A stretch of 64,000 nucleotides of DNA, from the NCBI RefSeq assembly GCF_004799345.1, contig NZ_SSMC01000003.1:680926-744925 (forward strand), in the 5' to 3' direction. This document shows positions 18,936-28,900 of this stretch, piece after piece; positions within the stretch are counted from its first letter, which is position 1, and the number at the start of each line of letters is the position of its first letter. Under the pieces are notes generated by a model. The model had not been told where the DNA came from. It worked only from the letters and a program-made list of their open reading frames with translations, and did no database searches. Source of the stretch: Robertkochia marina (GTDB lineage Bacteria > Bacteroidota > Bacteroidia > Flavobacteriales > Flavobacteriaceae). A program made the position numbers and the translations under genes.

Positions 18936-21310
18936 TGAAAGATCAATCAATTACCAATAAAGCCGTGGATAATGAGCCGGATTTTTCAAGAACCATCAAG
19001 CTTTATATTTCAAGGTGGAAATGGTTTGCTTTAAGTGTATTGGCTTTTCTGATCATGGCATTTTTATACTTGAGATATACTACACGGGAATATGCCTCAA
19101 ACTCTCTTATTAGATTAATAAGCTTATCCAATAACCCCACTCCTGAGGAGGCCATACTCGGGGAACTTGGTTTGGTGTATGGAGGAGATAAGCTGCATCT
19201 TGATGAAACTAAAATTCTCAAGTCCAGATCCTTGATGCAGGAGGTGGTTGATGAATTGGATCTAAATATAAAAGTATATGAGGAAGGAAACATTAAGAAT
19301 TCTCAACTATATAACAGGAGCCCAATAAATATTAATTACCGGCATCATGATTCTTTAGCAGATTATATTTATGAGTATTTCGAAGTGAGTTTAATTTCTG
19401 ATACGGAATTCCGATTTACCGATGAGTATGGTGTTACCTCTAAAAAAGGATTTGGAGAGTCGATTTTTACATCCTATGGGGAGATTATGTTATTACCATC
19501 AGATAATTTCAATCTCAAGAAATATCGTGAAACCAAGTTGATGGTGGTAATTACCCCTATTTCTGTAGTTGCCTCAAATTATCGAAACAAATTAATGGTT
19601 CAGTCCTTTAACGATCGTGAAAATCGTTCGAATATGATCATGATTTCCATTACTGACCCTATTGCACAAAGAGCAGCAGATTTGATCAATAAATTAGTGG
19701 AAATTTATAATCAACGTTCTATCGACAGTAAAATGGAATTGGCCGAATCTACCTTTAATTTTATTAATGAAAGAATTGCCAGGATCTCAATAGACCTTAA
19801 TAATATCGATATAGAGAAGGAAGATTTTAAGGTGGGTAATACCTTGACTGATGTAGCAGCTGAATCGGGCCTTTATATGCAGGCTGAAGTTGGGGCTCAA
19901 ACTGAATTAATCAGAATTGCAACCAAACTCAGCAACGTGAATTATATGATTGATCAGTTAGAAAATTCTCAGGATGAAACTGGTGCATATGAGGTTGTAC
20001 CCATAAATATAGGACTGGATGACATGAGTATTTCTTCGATCACCTCGGAGTATAATAAAATGGTTTTCGAAAGAAGAAGGATTTTAAAAACTTCAGGAGA
20101 ACGAAATCCTATTGTTGTTCAAATTGATGAACGCTTGGATGGATTAATGACCTCTCTGAGGCAAAGTCTCCGGAATTTAAGAAGTACTCTTCTCATTCAA
20201 CAACGTAACATAGAAGGCCAATTGAGTTCAATCAATACTCAAATTGCTGATATGCCCGGTCAGGAGCGTAAAAGCAGGGACATTGAAAGACAACAAAAAA
20301 CCAAAGAATCGATTTACTTATATCTGTTGCAAAAAAGAGAAGAGGCTAACATTGCCATGTCAACAGCATATCCAAATGCAGAAATTATAGACAGGGCTGT
20401 GCCAAATCCGGATGTGGTGGTATTTCCTAAAAAGAATATTGTATACGTAGCTGCATTCATCTTCGGACTCTTATTTCCTTTGGCCATCTTTCTGCCAAAA
20501 GATATGCTTGATAATTCAGTTCAGAGTAAGAAGGACCTACTACGAATTGTAACCCCTCAATTAAAACTGATGGGTGAAATAATCACTTTAAAGAACCCTG
20601 AAGATTCTCCGGTACTTTTCGAGAGTGTAAGAATATTGCGATCCAATTTAGATTTCGAATTATCAAAACCTGAAGGTAAAATTATTTATGTAACATCCTC
20701 CATCTTAGGAGAAGGAAAAACTTTTATTGCGTACCACTTGGCAAAGGCCTATAAAGCAGCAAATAAAAAAGTTTTATTGCTGGGAGCAGATATAAGAAAA
20801 CCCGCCTTACATGAGTACACCAAGGTCATCCCGGGAGAGGGGATGTCAGATTTTCTGGAGGGAAGTATATCCCTTCAAGACGCCATTTATCATTTTGCGG
20901 AAGACGACAGTCCGGATATTATGTATCCCGGAGAGTCTAATATAAAGCCGGACCTCTTGTTTACCTACGATCGATTGCACGGACTTTTTAGCGAGCTTAA
21001 AGAATTGTATGATATCATCATTGTTGATACTGCTCCCACCATGCTGGTTAATGATACTATGCTTATGGCCGAGCATGCTGAACAAACGGTTTTCGTTGTT
21101 CGTGCAGGGTATACCGGTAAAGAATTATTGGATAATATTTCAGAGTTATCCGTTGAAGACAAACTTAAAAACCTAGCACTGGTATTAAATGACATAAAAC
21201 CTGAAAATATGAGTTTTACAAATAGGTATACTTATGCTTATCACCAGGATTTTCCCCGACCCTGGTACGTCCAGGTTAAAAATGATATTCTAAAGAGATT
21301 CTCAGTTTAA
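18935..21310 (+). CDS. wzc: Polysaccharide co-polymerase / tyrosine autokinase (Wzc family)
   Basis: The 791 residues have a cytoplasmic N-terminus, a first membrane helix (about 29-48), a long periplasmic coiled-coil Wzz/GNVR region (about 50-500), and a second helix (about 507-527). The cytoplasmic BY-kinase domain has Walker A SSILGEGKTFIAY near 588, A' LLLGADIRKPALHEY near 616 and Walker B IIIVDTAPTML near 692. The C-terminal tail has only a small tyrosine group (NRYTYAYH), fewer than in E. coli Wzc. The protein controls chain length and export through cycles of autophosphorylation. It is coupled to wza; the next small ORF begins directly after its stop. Confidence 0.93.
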   Translation: MKDQSITNKAVDNEPDFSRTIKLYISRWKWFALSVLAFLIMAFLYLRYTTREYASNSLIRLISLSNNPTPEEAILGELGLVYGGDKLHLDETKILKSRSLMQEVVDELDLNIKVYEEGNIKNSQLYNRSPININYRHHDSLADYIYEYFEVSLISDTEFRFTDEYGVTSKKGFGESIFTSYGEIMLLPSDNFNLKKYRETKLMVVITPISVVASNYRNKLMVQSFNDRENRSNMIMISITDPIAQRAADLINKLVEIYNQRSIDSKMELAESTFNFINERIARISIDLNNIDIEKEDFKVGNTLTDVAAESGLYMQAEVGAQTELIRIATKLSNVNYMIDQLENSQDETGAYEVVPINIGLDDMSISSITSEYNKMVFERRRILKTSGERNPIVVQIDERLDGLMTSLRQSLRNLRSTLLIQQRNIEGQLSSINTQIADMPGQERKSRDIERQQKTKESIYLYLLQKREEANIAMSTAYPNAEIIDRAVPNPDVVVFPKKNIVYVAAFIFGLLFPLAIFLPKDMLDNSVQSKKDLLRIVTPQLKLMGEIITLKNPEDSPVLFESVRILRSNLDFELSKPEGKIIYVTSSILGEGKTFIAYHLAKAYKAANKKVLLLGADIRKPALHEYTKVIPGEGMSDFLEGSISLQDAIYHFAEDDSPDIMYPGESNIKPDLLFTYDRLHGLFSELKELYDIIIVDTAPTMLVNDTMLMAEHAEQTVFVVRAGYTGKELLDNISELSVEDKLKNLALVLNDIKPENMSFTNRYTYAYHQDFPRPWYVQVKNDILKRFSV

Positions 21311-21466
21311 ATGATCATGTTAATACAAATCCCCGAGGAGGTGCCCAAGCCTCACAATAATGATCCTCTTGATCCCGGTTCTGCCACAGAAATGATCATT
21401 TACGTGGCCATACCCTTATTGATCATTATCCTTTATTTTCTTTGGAAACGCGGCCGCAGAAATTAA
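21311..21466 (+). CDS. Small single-pass membrane protein (Flavobacterial 50-residue family)
   Basis: The 51-residue frame begins at the base after the wzc stop: MIMLIQIPEEVPKPHNNDPL, then a hydrophobic helix (IIYVAIPLLIIILYFLWK) and a basic tail RGRRN. Short proteins of exactly this plan (proline-rich lead, one helix, Trp-Lys/Arg end) are common in Flavobacteria. I recall them being mislabelled adenylosuccinate synthetase in some annotations, but nothing in the sequence supports an enzyme. Function unknown. Position and conserved plan make it a real gene. Confidence 0.7.
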   Translation: MIMLIQIPEEVPKPHNNDPLDPGSATEMIIYVAIPLLIIILYFLWKRGRRN

Positions 21467-21480
21467 GCTGGCCATCTTAC

Positions 21481-21627
21481 TTATTTAGTATTCTTATTTC
21501 TCCAGAACCACCCCAAAGGCAGTATTAAAAAAATAAAGAAATACCGGCCGGTTACCAGGCCGACCAGGGTAATCAATACCCCGAGCTGTAAAAGGTAAAC
21601 GCCTGTCTTTTTCTTTGGCAACTTCAT
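21481..21627 (-). CDS. Small two-helix membrane protein, unknown function
   Basis: A 48-residue minus-strand frame starting MKLPKKKTGVYLLQLGVLIT: a basic N-terminus, hydrophobic stretches around residues 11-26 and 28-42, and a basic end (FWRNKNTK). It converges on the other small membrane protein with a 14-bp gap. Composition and length look like genuine small membrane proteins, but I recognise no family. Confidence 0.5.
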   Translation of the reverse strand: MKLPKKKTGVYLLQLGVLITLVGLVTGRYFFIFLILPLGWFWRNKNTK

Positions 21628-21674
21628 CTAAGGCAATTTAACCAAACACTTTCCTTAATACAATTTGTTCAAAA

Positions 21675-21690
21675 CAATTCTTGAGAATTG
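21675..21690. promoter_or_regulatory. Dyad upstream of ppdK
   Basis: CAATTCT and AGAATTG flank a 2-bp centre, 164 bp upstream of the ppdK ATG. This is a weak operator candidate in the 226-bp spacer between the small gene and ppdK. Confidence 0.2.
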
Positions 21691-21853
21691 GAAGCTATTT
21701 AAACACCTACCAAGAAGACGAGTTCTCAATTATCTTCTAAAAACTTTCTAACATGATAAAGGTCATAGAAATCAGTGTAAGACTGTATGATCTTTATGGT
21801 AATAATTACAATGAAAAAGACTTAAGAATTCATTACTGAAAAATAACATAGTT

Positions 21854-24592
21854 ATGGAAGTTCAAACAACAATTAAAAAAAGAGTTTTCAATTTCGGAGA
21901 CCGCAAGGCTGATGGAGATGCCAAATTTCGGAATCTTTTAGGAGGTAAGGGTGCCAACCTTGCCGAAATGAGCAGAATAGGTGTTCCGGTACCTCCGGGG
22001 TTTACCATAACCACAGAGGTTTGTACCGAGTATAATACATTAGGAAAAGAAGAAACCGTACAACTCATTAAAGAGGAGGTGCTGAGCTCCGTTGACAATA
22101 TCGGGGGTATCATGGGGGCCGAATTCGGTTCTGATGAGAATCCTCTTTTACTTTCTGTACGCTCCGGTGCCAGGGTGTCTATGCCCGGTATGATGGATAC
22201 CGTTCTCAACCTTGGATTAAATGATCGCAGCGTAGAAGCAGTGGCCGCACGCACCAATAATGAACGCTTCGCCTGGGATTCGTACCGCCGCTTTGTTCAA
22301 ATGTATGGTGGTGTTGTGATGGGCATGAAGCCCGGCTCTAAGGAAGAGATCGATCCGTTCGAAGCCATTATGGAAGAACTGAAAGAAGAACGTGAGATCG
22401 AGCTGGATACCGACTTTACCACCGAAGACCTGAAGTTATTGGTTCAAAGGTTTAAGGAGGCCATAAAGCTGAAAACCGGAAATACGCTACCCGAGGACCC
22501 ATGGGAGCAGTTATGGGGAGCCGTGATGGCTGTTTTTGACAGCTGGAATGGTGATCGTGCGGTATACTACAGAACCATGCACGGATATCCGGCCAATTGG
22601 GGTACTGCAGTGAACGTACAGGCCATGGTTTTTGGTAATATGGGTGAAAACTCCGGAACCGGGGTTTGCTTTACCAGGGATGCAGGTACCGGGGAGAATG
22701 TTTTTAACGGAGAATATCTGATAAATGCCCAGGGAGAAGATGTAGTGGCCGGTGTTCGTACGCCGCAGCAGATCACAAAACTGGGGTCTGAACGTTGGGC
22801 AGAACTTGCCAGGATCACTGAAGAGGAGCGCAGAAATAAATACCCTTCTCTCGAGGAGATCATGCCTGAGATCTATAAGGAATTGTTCGAATACCAAAGA
22901 ATGCTGGAAACCCATTACCGTAATATGCAGGATATGGAGTTTACGATTCAAAATGGCAAGTTATGGATCCTTCAAACCAGGAATGGTAAACGTACCGGGG
23001 CTGCTATGGTGAAGATCGCCATGGATATGCTTAAGGAAGGGCTGATCAGTCAGCAGGAAGCCATACTTCGTGTTGATCCGGTGAAGCTCGATGAGTTATT
23101 ACACCCTGTTTTTGATACTAAGGCCATTAAGAAAGCAAAAGTGATCGCCCAGGGCTTACCGGCGTCTCCGGGAGCTGCCACCGGGCAGATCGTATTCCAT
23201 TCTGATGAGGTGGAAAAATTTAAAAATGCGATCCTGGTTCGTTTGGAAACTTCACCGGAAGACCTGGAAGGAATGCACCTTGCCAATGGTATTCTGACAG
23301 CACGGGGCGGAATGACCTCTCACGCTGCGGTTGTTGCCAGAGGTATGGGTAAATGTTGTATTTCAGGAGCAGGGGCTCTAAAGATCAATTATAAAGAAAG
23401 AACCCTGACCATAGAGGGCAGAGAGTACCACGAGGGCGATTGGATCTCATTAAACGGTAGTACCGGGAATATCTTTGAAGGGAAGGTAGCCACCAAAGAG
23501 CCCGAACTGACAGGAGAATTTGCCGACCTGATGAAACTCAGCGATAAGTTCCGAACTCTTAGGATCAGAACCAATGCAGATACTCCTAAGGATGCACTGG
23601 CAGCCCGAAACTTCGGCGCCCAGGGTATCGGTTTAACGCGAACAGAACATATGTTCTTCGAGGTAGACCGCATCAAGGCGATGAGAGAGATGATCCTGGC
23701 CTCCACTACCAAGGGGCGTAGAAGAGCTCTTGATGTATTGTTGCCCATGCAACGCTCAGATTTTGAAGGCATCTTTGAGGCCATGGACGGGTTCGGAGTA
23801 ACCATCAGATTGCTGGATCCGCCTTTACACGAGTTTGTGCCTCACCAGTTAACCACTCAAAAGGAATTAGCAGATGATCTTCATATTTCTCTGGAAGCCG
23901 TAAAAACCAAGGTGGCTGAATTGGAAGAGTTCAACCCAATGCTGGGTCACAGAGGTTGTCGTTTAGGAATCACCTATCCTGAGATCACCGAAATGCAAAC
24001 CAGGGCTATCCTGGAAGCGGCTTTAAATGTTCAGGCCAGAGGAGTCATCGCCAGACCTGAGATCATGGTACCTCTGGTGGGCACCTTGAAAGAGTTTACT
24101 TTGCAGAAACAGGTAATACAGGAAACTGCAGAGCAGGTATTCAGAGAACGTAAAGAACGTATTTCCTTTAAGATAGGAACTATGATCGAGGTTCCACGGG
24201 CTGCACTTATTGCCGACAGAATTGCTACAGAAGCCGAATTCTTTTCCTTCGGTACCAACGACCTGACTCAAATGACCTTTGGTTATTCCAGAGATGATGC
24301 CGGTAAGTTCTTACCTATTTACCTGAAACAAGGTATATTGAATGCTGATCCGTTCGAAACCATCGACCAGAAAGGAGTAGGAACCCTGATGCGCATAGGT
24401 GTAGGACGTGGAAGAGAGGTAAAACCCTCTTTGAAAATTGGAATCTGTGGTGAGCATGGAGGTGATCCTGAATCTGTTGAATTCTGTAACACCCTTGGTA
24501 TCGATTATGTGAGTTGTTCTCCATTCCGAGTACCGATCGCCAGAATCGCTGCTGCCCAGGCCGCTATTAAGAAGCAAATTAAAAATACCTAA
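21854..24592 (+). CDS. ppdK: Pyruvate, phosphate dikinase
   Basis: 912 residues, the full length for the family. It interconverts pyruvate, ATP and phosphate with PEP, AMP and pyrophosphate. The N-terminal nucleotide-binding domain has LLGGKGANLAEMSRIGVPVPPGF and SVRSGARVSMPGMMDTVLNLG. The central phosphohistidine domain has LTARGGMTSHAAVVARGMG, with the catalytic His near residue 489. The C-terminal PEP-binding barrel includes GIGLTRTEHMF, FSFGTNDLTQMTFGYSRDD and KIGICGEHGGDPESVEFC. In a sugar-using Flavobacterium it serves glycolysis or gluconeogenesis at the PEP/pyruvate step. It is a single-gene unit closed by the strong terminator at 24616. Confidence 0.97.
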   Translation: MEVQTTIKKRVFNFGDRKADGDAKFRNLLGGKGANLAEMSRIGVPVPPGFTITTEVCTEYNTLGKEETVQLIKEEVLSSVDNIGGIMGAEFGSDENPLLLSVRSGARVSMPGMMDTVLNLGLNDRSVEAVAARTNNERFAWDSYRRFVQMYGGVVMGMKPGSKEEIDPFEAIMEELKEEREIELDTDFTTEDLKLLVQRFKEAIKLKTGNTLPEDPWEQLWGAVMAVFDSWNGDRAVYYRTMHGYPANWGTAVNVQAMVFGNMGENSGTGVCFTRDAGTGENVFNGEYLINAQGEDVVAGVRTPQQITKLGSERWAELARITEEERRNKYPSLEEIMPEIYKELFEYQRMLETHYRNMQDMEFTIQNGKLWILQTRNGKRTGAAMVKIAMDMLKEGLISQQEAILRVDPVKLDELLHPVFDTKAIKKAKVIAQGLPASPGAATGQIVFHSDEVEKFKNAILVRLETSPEDLEGMHLANGILTARGGMTSHAAVVARGMGKCCISGAGALKINYKERTLTIEGREYHEGDWISLNGSTGNIFEGKVATKEPELTGEFADLMKLSDKFRTLRIRTNADTPKDALAARNFGAQGIGLTRTEHMFFEVDRIKAMREMILASTTKGRRRALDVLLPMQRSDFEGIFEAMDGFGVTIRLLDPPLHEFVPHQLTTQKELADDLHISLEAVKTKVAELEEFNPMLGHRGCRLGITYPEITEMQTRAILEAALNVQARGVIARPEIMVPLVGTLKEFTLQKQVIQETAEQVFRERKERISFKIGTMIEVPRAALIADRIATEAEFFSFGTNDLTQMTFGYSRDDAGKFLPIYLKQGILNADPFETIDQKGVGTLMRIGVGRGREVKPSLKIGICGEHGGDPESVEFCNTLGIDYVSCSPFRVPIARIAAAQAAIKKQIKNT

Positions 24593-24615
24593 CCTTAAAC
24601 ATATCTCAATTTATG

Positions 24616-24653
24616 CCCCGGGAATTGACAGAAAATTCCCGGGGTATTTTTTT
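24616..24653 (+). terminator. Rho-independent terminator of ppdK
   Basis: CCCCGGGAATT (24616-24626) pairs perfectly with AATTCCCGGGG (24634-24644), giving an 11-bp GC-rich stem with a 7-base loop followed by TATTTTTTT. It is 24 bp after the ppdK stop. Confidence 0.93.
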
Positions 24654-24746
24654 GATATACCTGTGTTGCAACCCAAGGCTAGCTGAGCTTTAAAATAAAA
24701 AGAGGGGGAGCTATTTTGATAGAAAAACAAGAGAGCTAAAACGGTT

Positions 24747-25535
24747 TTACAATGCCAGCCCTTCTAAAATGCAATTCCTGATCAGTTCTGAGGTGTTGGA
24801 ACAGCCTGTCTTTTGAAGTATATTTTTGCGATGCTTTTGAATGGTATGTACCGATAGATTCAGTTTTGAAGCAATTTCTTTTGAACTTAATCCATTTGCT
24901 AATAAACTGACTACCTCCTTTTCCCTTGGCGTCAGTGTTTCCAGTATACCGGAATGGTTTTGTGCATTAAGGTCAAATGTCCCTTTTTCAGTACTTATAT
25001 TATAATAAGAGGTCTTTCCGTCAAGACTGAAAAATGAAACTGAAGGGGTAGGCTGAATTCCTAAATAGGTGACATCTGTATGTGAGCTCAACACATTCTC
25101 AATATTCCCATGCTCATCAGTGTTAAGCACCAGGGCCTGATGCAACATAACTTTTACCTGTCCTTTAGGGTCTAGCAATTTGTATAAATAGAGCAGCTTG
25201 TATGTTTTGACCTGATCAGGTTCAAGAAAATTCACGTAAAAATCATGGATCACTTGTTCTTTTAATTTTATAGAGGTTACCTGATCCGGATGGGCTGTGG
25301 ATAAAATATCTTCTATGGTAACTTCGCTACTCGGTTTTCCCGTAAAATCCTCAACACTGTGGGATACAAACCGGAGGTCCATTCTTTTAAAATTCAAAAT
25401 GTAATGATATGAATGTCCGGGGCTGAAAGCCGATAAGAAGCCATGTATAAAAGGTTCGAGGTTGAAGTGTCCTTTTTCGACCTTTTCAGAGGAATATTGG
25501 GATTCCCAATACCTGATAATTTCTTTAGAGTCCAT
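24747..25535 (-). CDS. LuxR-family transcriptional regulator with PAS-like sensor domain
   Basis: 262 residues. The N-terminal ~170 residues resemble a PAS fold (YHYILNFKRMDLRFVSHSVEDFTGKP, then a hydrophobic sheet with HQALVLNTDEHG), as in many flavobacterial LuxR proteins. The C-terminal ~65 residues are a classical LuxR helix-turn-helix: LTPREKEVVSLLANGLSSKE, then KLNLSVHTIQKHRKNILQKT. It may sense a small ligand or redox state. Its promoter contains a 20-bp palindrome at 25581-25600 that is a plausible binding site. The targets are unknown. It is divergent from the UvrA-like gene, which could be one. Confidence 0.9.
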   Translation of the reverse strand: MDSKEIIRYWESQYSSEKVEKGHFNLEPFIHGFLSAFSPGHSYHYILNFKRMDLRFVSHSVEDFTGKPSSEVTIEDILSTAHPDQVTSIKLKEQVIHDFYVNFLEPDQVKTYKLLYLYKLLDPKGQVKVMLHQALVLNTDEHGNIENVLSSHTDVTYLGIQPTPSVSFFSLDGKTSYYNISTEKGTFDLNAQNHSGILETLTPREKEVVSLLANGLSSKEIASKLNLSVHTIQKHRKNILQKTGCSNTSELIRNCILEGLAL

Positions 25536-25580
25536 TATTTATGGAATAAAATCTACATGAAAGATAGGTTTTAATTGAAA

Positions 25581-25600
25581 TATACCCAAAAATGGGTATA
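25581..25600. promoter_or_regulatory. Lux-box-like 20-bp palindrome
   Basis: TATACCCA and TGGGTATA are perfect reverse complements around AAAA, 46 bp upstream of the LuxR-type regulator start. The length and symmetry match LuxR-family operators (20-bp dyads). Autoregulation is inferred. Confidence 0.45.
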
Positions 25601-25831
25601 GGAAATATTTAAAATAGTCTATAAGTTTAAAGTTATCATTTACGAATAGGAGCTAACCTTTATGATTATGACTTGTAGCGTTCGATAAATGATCTTTTAC
25701 CAAGAGACATGCTCGGAAGTTCAGATGATGACCAGGCAGTTTCTTTTTTTAGAAAGTTTATACCTGTGGTGGATTCTGAATATCCACACGATTGAAAAGT
25801 ATATAAGAAGTAGGTTTGGGGGAACCTCAAT

Positions 25832-25872
25832 AGCCTGCATGGATCTAGTTACAGTCCGGCAGGCTTTTTTTT
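25832..25872 (+). terminator. Orphan terminator-like hairpin
   Basis: AGCCTGC (25832-25838) pairs with GCAGGCT (25859-25865) across a 20-base loop and is followed by a run of T. No convincing gene precedes it on this strand, so it could end a small RNA or act as a leader attenuator for the UvrA-like gene 108 bp downstream. Confidence 0.5.
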
Positions 25873-25979
25873 GTCTATAACCCGAAATATTACAGGAGGG
25901 GGTAAAGGTTGTTATCATAATGTAGCAGCTATAATCTTAGTATCTTTAGCGTTCAAATATTTCCAAGCTGTCTGCCTCC

Positions 25980-28900
25980 ATGCATATTATTAATGCCCGT
26001 CAAAACAACCTGAAGAGTATTACCCTTGAAATCCCCGAAGATCAACTCATAGTGATTACCGGTTTGTCAGGTTCAGGAAAGTCATCCCTGGCGATGGATG
26101 TTATTGCTAATGAGGGCTATCGTTACTTTTTAGAGAGCGTATCATCATACATTCAGCAAAATGCCCAAATAATTCCCGCTGCCGGGGTAGATGAGATCAG
26201 GAATTTACCTCCTGTAGTCAGGGTGGAGCAATCAAAAAGATTCCGTTCTGTGAATGCTACCTTCGGCACCCTCTCAGATCTGTCAGCGATCTTCAGGATC
26301 CTTTTTGCTCGATATGCTACCTCACAAAAACTAAGCAAATCTCTTTTTTCCTTTAACCATCCCAGAGGGGCCTGCGAATGTTGTCGGGGTATTGGTAAGG
26401 AGGAGTATATCGATCTTGAAAAATTAGTTACCGGGCCAAATAAAACACTTCGAGAAGGGGCTATTGCCACCACCTTACCCAATGGGTATATCGTATATAG
26501 CCAGGTAACTGTTGATGAATTGAATAAGGTGTGTAAGGCTCATGGTTTTAGTGTTGATGTGCCATGGAATAATCTTTCCCGGGATCAAAAGGATGTCATC
26601 CTTAACGGTAGCGACCGGATCAAGGTGTTTTACGGAAAGCATAGTATTGAGTCGCGACTTAAATGGAAAGGTTTGAAGGCCAAACCCCGGGAGGAAGGGT
26701 ACTATAGGGGCATGCTTCCTATTATGAATGATATACTAAAACGAGATCGTAATCCGAACATCTTAAAGTTTGTAAGCTCCCGCCAATGCCGGGAATGTAA
26801 AGGAGGCAGGATCAAGGCTGAACATCTCAGGTTTAAATGGAAGGGATTTAATTTTCACCATTGGATGGTGATGCCTATAGATGATCTGTACAACAGTTTA
26901 ACAAACCTGGATCTTGATGCCGGTGAACTATTGTTGGTCGATAAGATCTGTATACAACTTTTTGATATTATACAACTTGGTATGGGTGAATACCGTTTAG
27001 GGACTCCCAGTCATGAGATTTCGGCAGGCGATGCACAACGTCTGCGGATCATCAGGCAGCTGAACAGTAACCTCCAGGGAATTCTTTATGTATTTGATGA
27101 GCCTTCCATAGGTCTTTCGAAGGTATATCAGGACTATCTGGTGCATATTTTTAAACGACTCATTGCTCAGGGAAATACGGTTATGGTGGTAGAGCACGAC
27201 CTGAACTTTATTCGTTCAGCCGATTGGATCATTGAATTGGGTCCGGCTGCGGGAGTACATGGGGGAAAGGTAGTCTTTAACGGACCTCTGAAGGAGTTCT
27301 TAAATGCAAAGAACATAAAGAGTCCGACCCTATCAGAACTAAAAAAGGAACCCATCTCTGCCGGGAAGATTAATACCGGTTCACTGGATGCCTTTCAACC
27401 TACGCCAAGCGGATTAACTGTAATAAGCAGGAAGACGCCTCGAGCAATGGAGGTTGTTTCAGAGTACTGTTCCCGGAATGGTTTGAAGACAGTTACAGTA
27501 ACCGACCAGCCTATCGGAAAAACCCCCAGGAGCAACCCTGCTACCTATACCGGCCTGGCCGATAAGATCAGAGACCTGTTCGCTGCTACCTCCGAAGCCA
27601 GATCAGCAGAACTGGCAAAAGGAGCTTTTTCTTTTAACAATAAAACCGGCAGATGTGACACCTGTGAAGGAGCAGGAGTAATCACCTTATCTATGAATGT
27701 CATGGGGTCGGTTAACCAGATTTGTCCGAAATGTAACGGAAAACGCTTTAAGGAGGAGGTTTTAAAAGTAACATGGAAGCAAAAGAATATTGCAGACATC
27801 TATGATCTCAGTGTGGAGGAAGCTTTGGATTTCTTCTCAGGTGAAAAAAGAATTATCGATATCCTTTCTTTAATGCTCCGCCTTGGGCTAGGTTACTTAA
27901 AACTCGGGCAACCCTCTAACACCCTTTCAGGAGGAGAGGCCCAACGGGTAAAGCTTACAAAGCATTTTGCAAAGCGATCTGAAGATACCTTGCTAATGCT
28001 GGAAGAACCAAGTATAGGATTGCATCAGCAAAATGTGAGAGCGCTGCTAGATGCCCTTCATCTGTTCATGAAACAAACGGCAGGTATCCTTTGTTTCGAA
28101 AATCATGATCTTTTCAGGGGTTCCTGTGATTACTGGGTAGACAATACAACGTTACGGGAGAAATTTGAGTGGCCGGAGCACCCCATTGAACAAAGAGACA
28201 AGATCGTGGTTACAGGTGCTCAAACGCATCACTTGAAAAATGTCGATATAGCCTTTCCTAAAAAACAGTTGTCGGTGGTGACCGGAATTTCAGGATCGGG
28301 TAAATCTTCTTTGGTCATAGACACTCTTCACGGCTACGGTATGCAGGAAATGACCAAACAGTTTTCTTCCTACCAGCAGTCCAGGACGGGCGTAAATTTT
28401 CAGTTTGATGTTGGTGATATTCAGGGGTTAACTCCCACGATCTGTGTAACCCGTGAGGAAGGCAATTATTCCGGTCGTACAGATGTTGCACAACAGATCG
28501 GGATCGACAGAATCCTGCGTTTCGCCTTTTCCAGGAAGGCACAGTACGTAGGCCGGGAGCTTTCGGCCAGCCATTTTTCTAATAATCACGAACTGGGGAA
28601 ATGCCCTGTGTGTGACGGCTTAAGGGAAGAGCTACTGCCTGATACTGACAGAATAGTAGTGAATCCTGAAAAAAGTATTTCTGAAGGCCTCTTTGATCAC
28701 AATAAGGCCCTTGCCTATTACGGCCACCCGGGAAGTCAATATATGGCTATCGTTCAAGAGTTGGGAAAGGACTATGGGTTTGACCTGGAAACTCCTTTCC
28801 AGGACCTGACAACAGTGCAAAAGGAGATTTTGTTTTACGGCACCGGAGAGAGGGTATGGACAACCACCTGGGAGTTTAAGACCAAAACCCGCAAAGGATC

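Larger units (their letters stand above)
25536..25979. other. Divergent intergenic region with palindrome and orphan terminator
   Basis: 444 bp between the LuxR gene and the UvrA-like gene. It contains the palindrome at 25581-25600 and a terminator-like hairpin at 25832-25872. A 63-residue frame (25689-25880) overlaps the hairpin and has no protein character, so I do not call it. Confidence 0.5.

Noticed and set aside
25689..25880. 63-residue open frame in the LuxR/UvrA-like spacer
   Set aside because: It runs through the terminator-like hairpin, has no domain look and no sensible start context.
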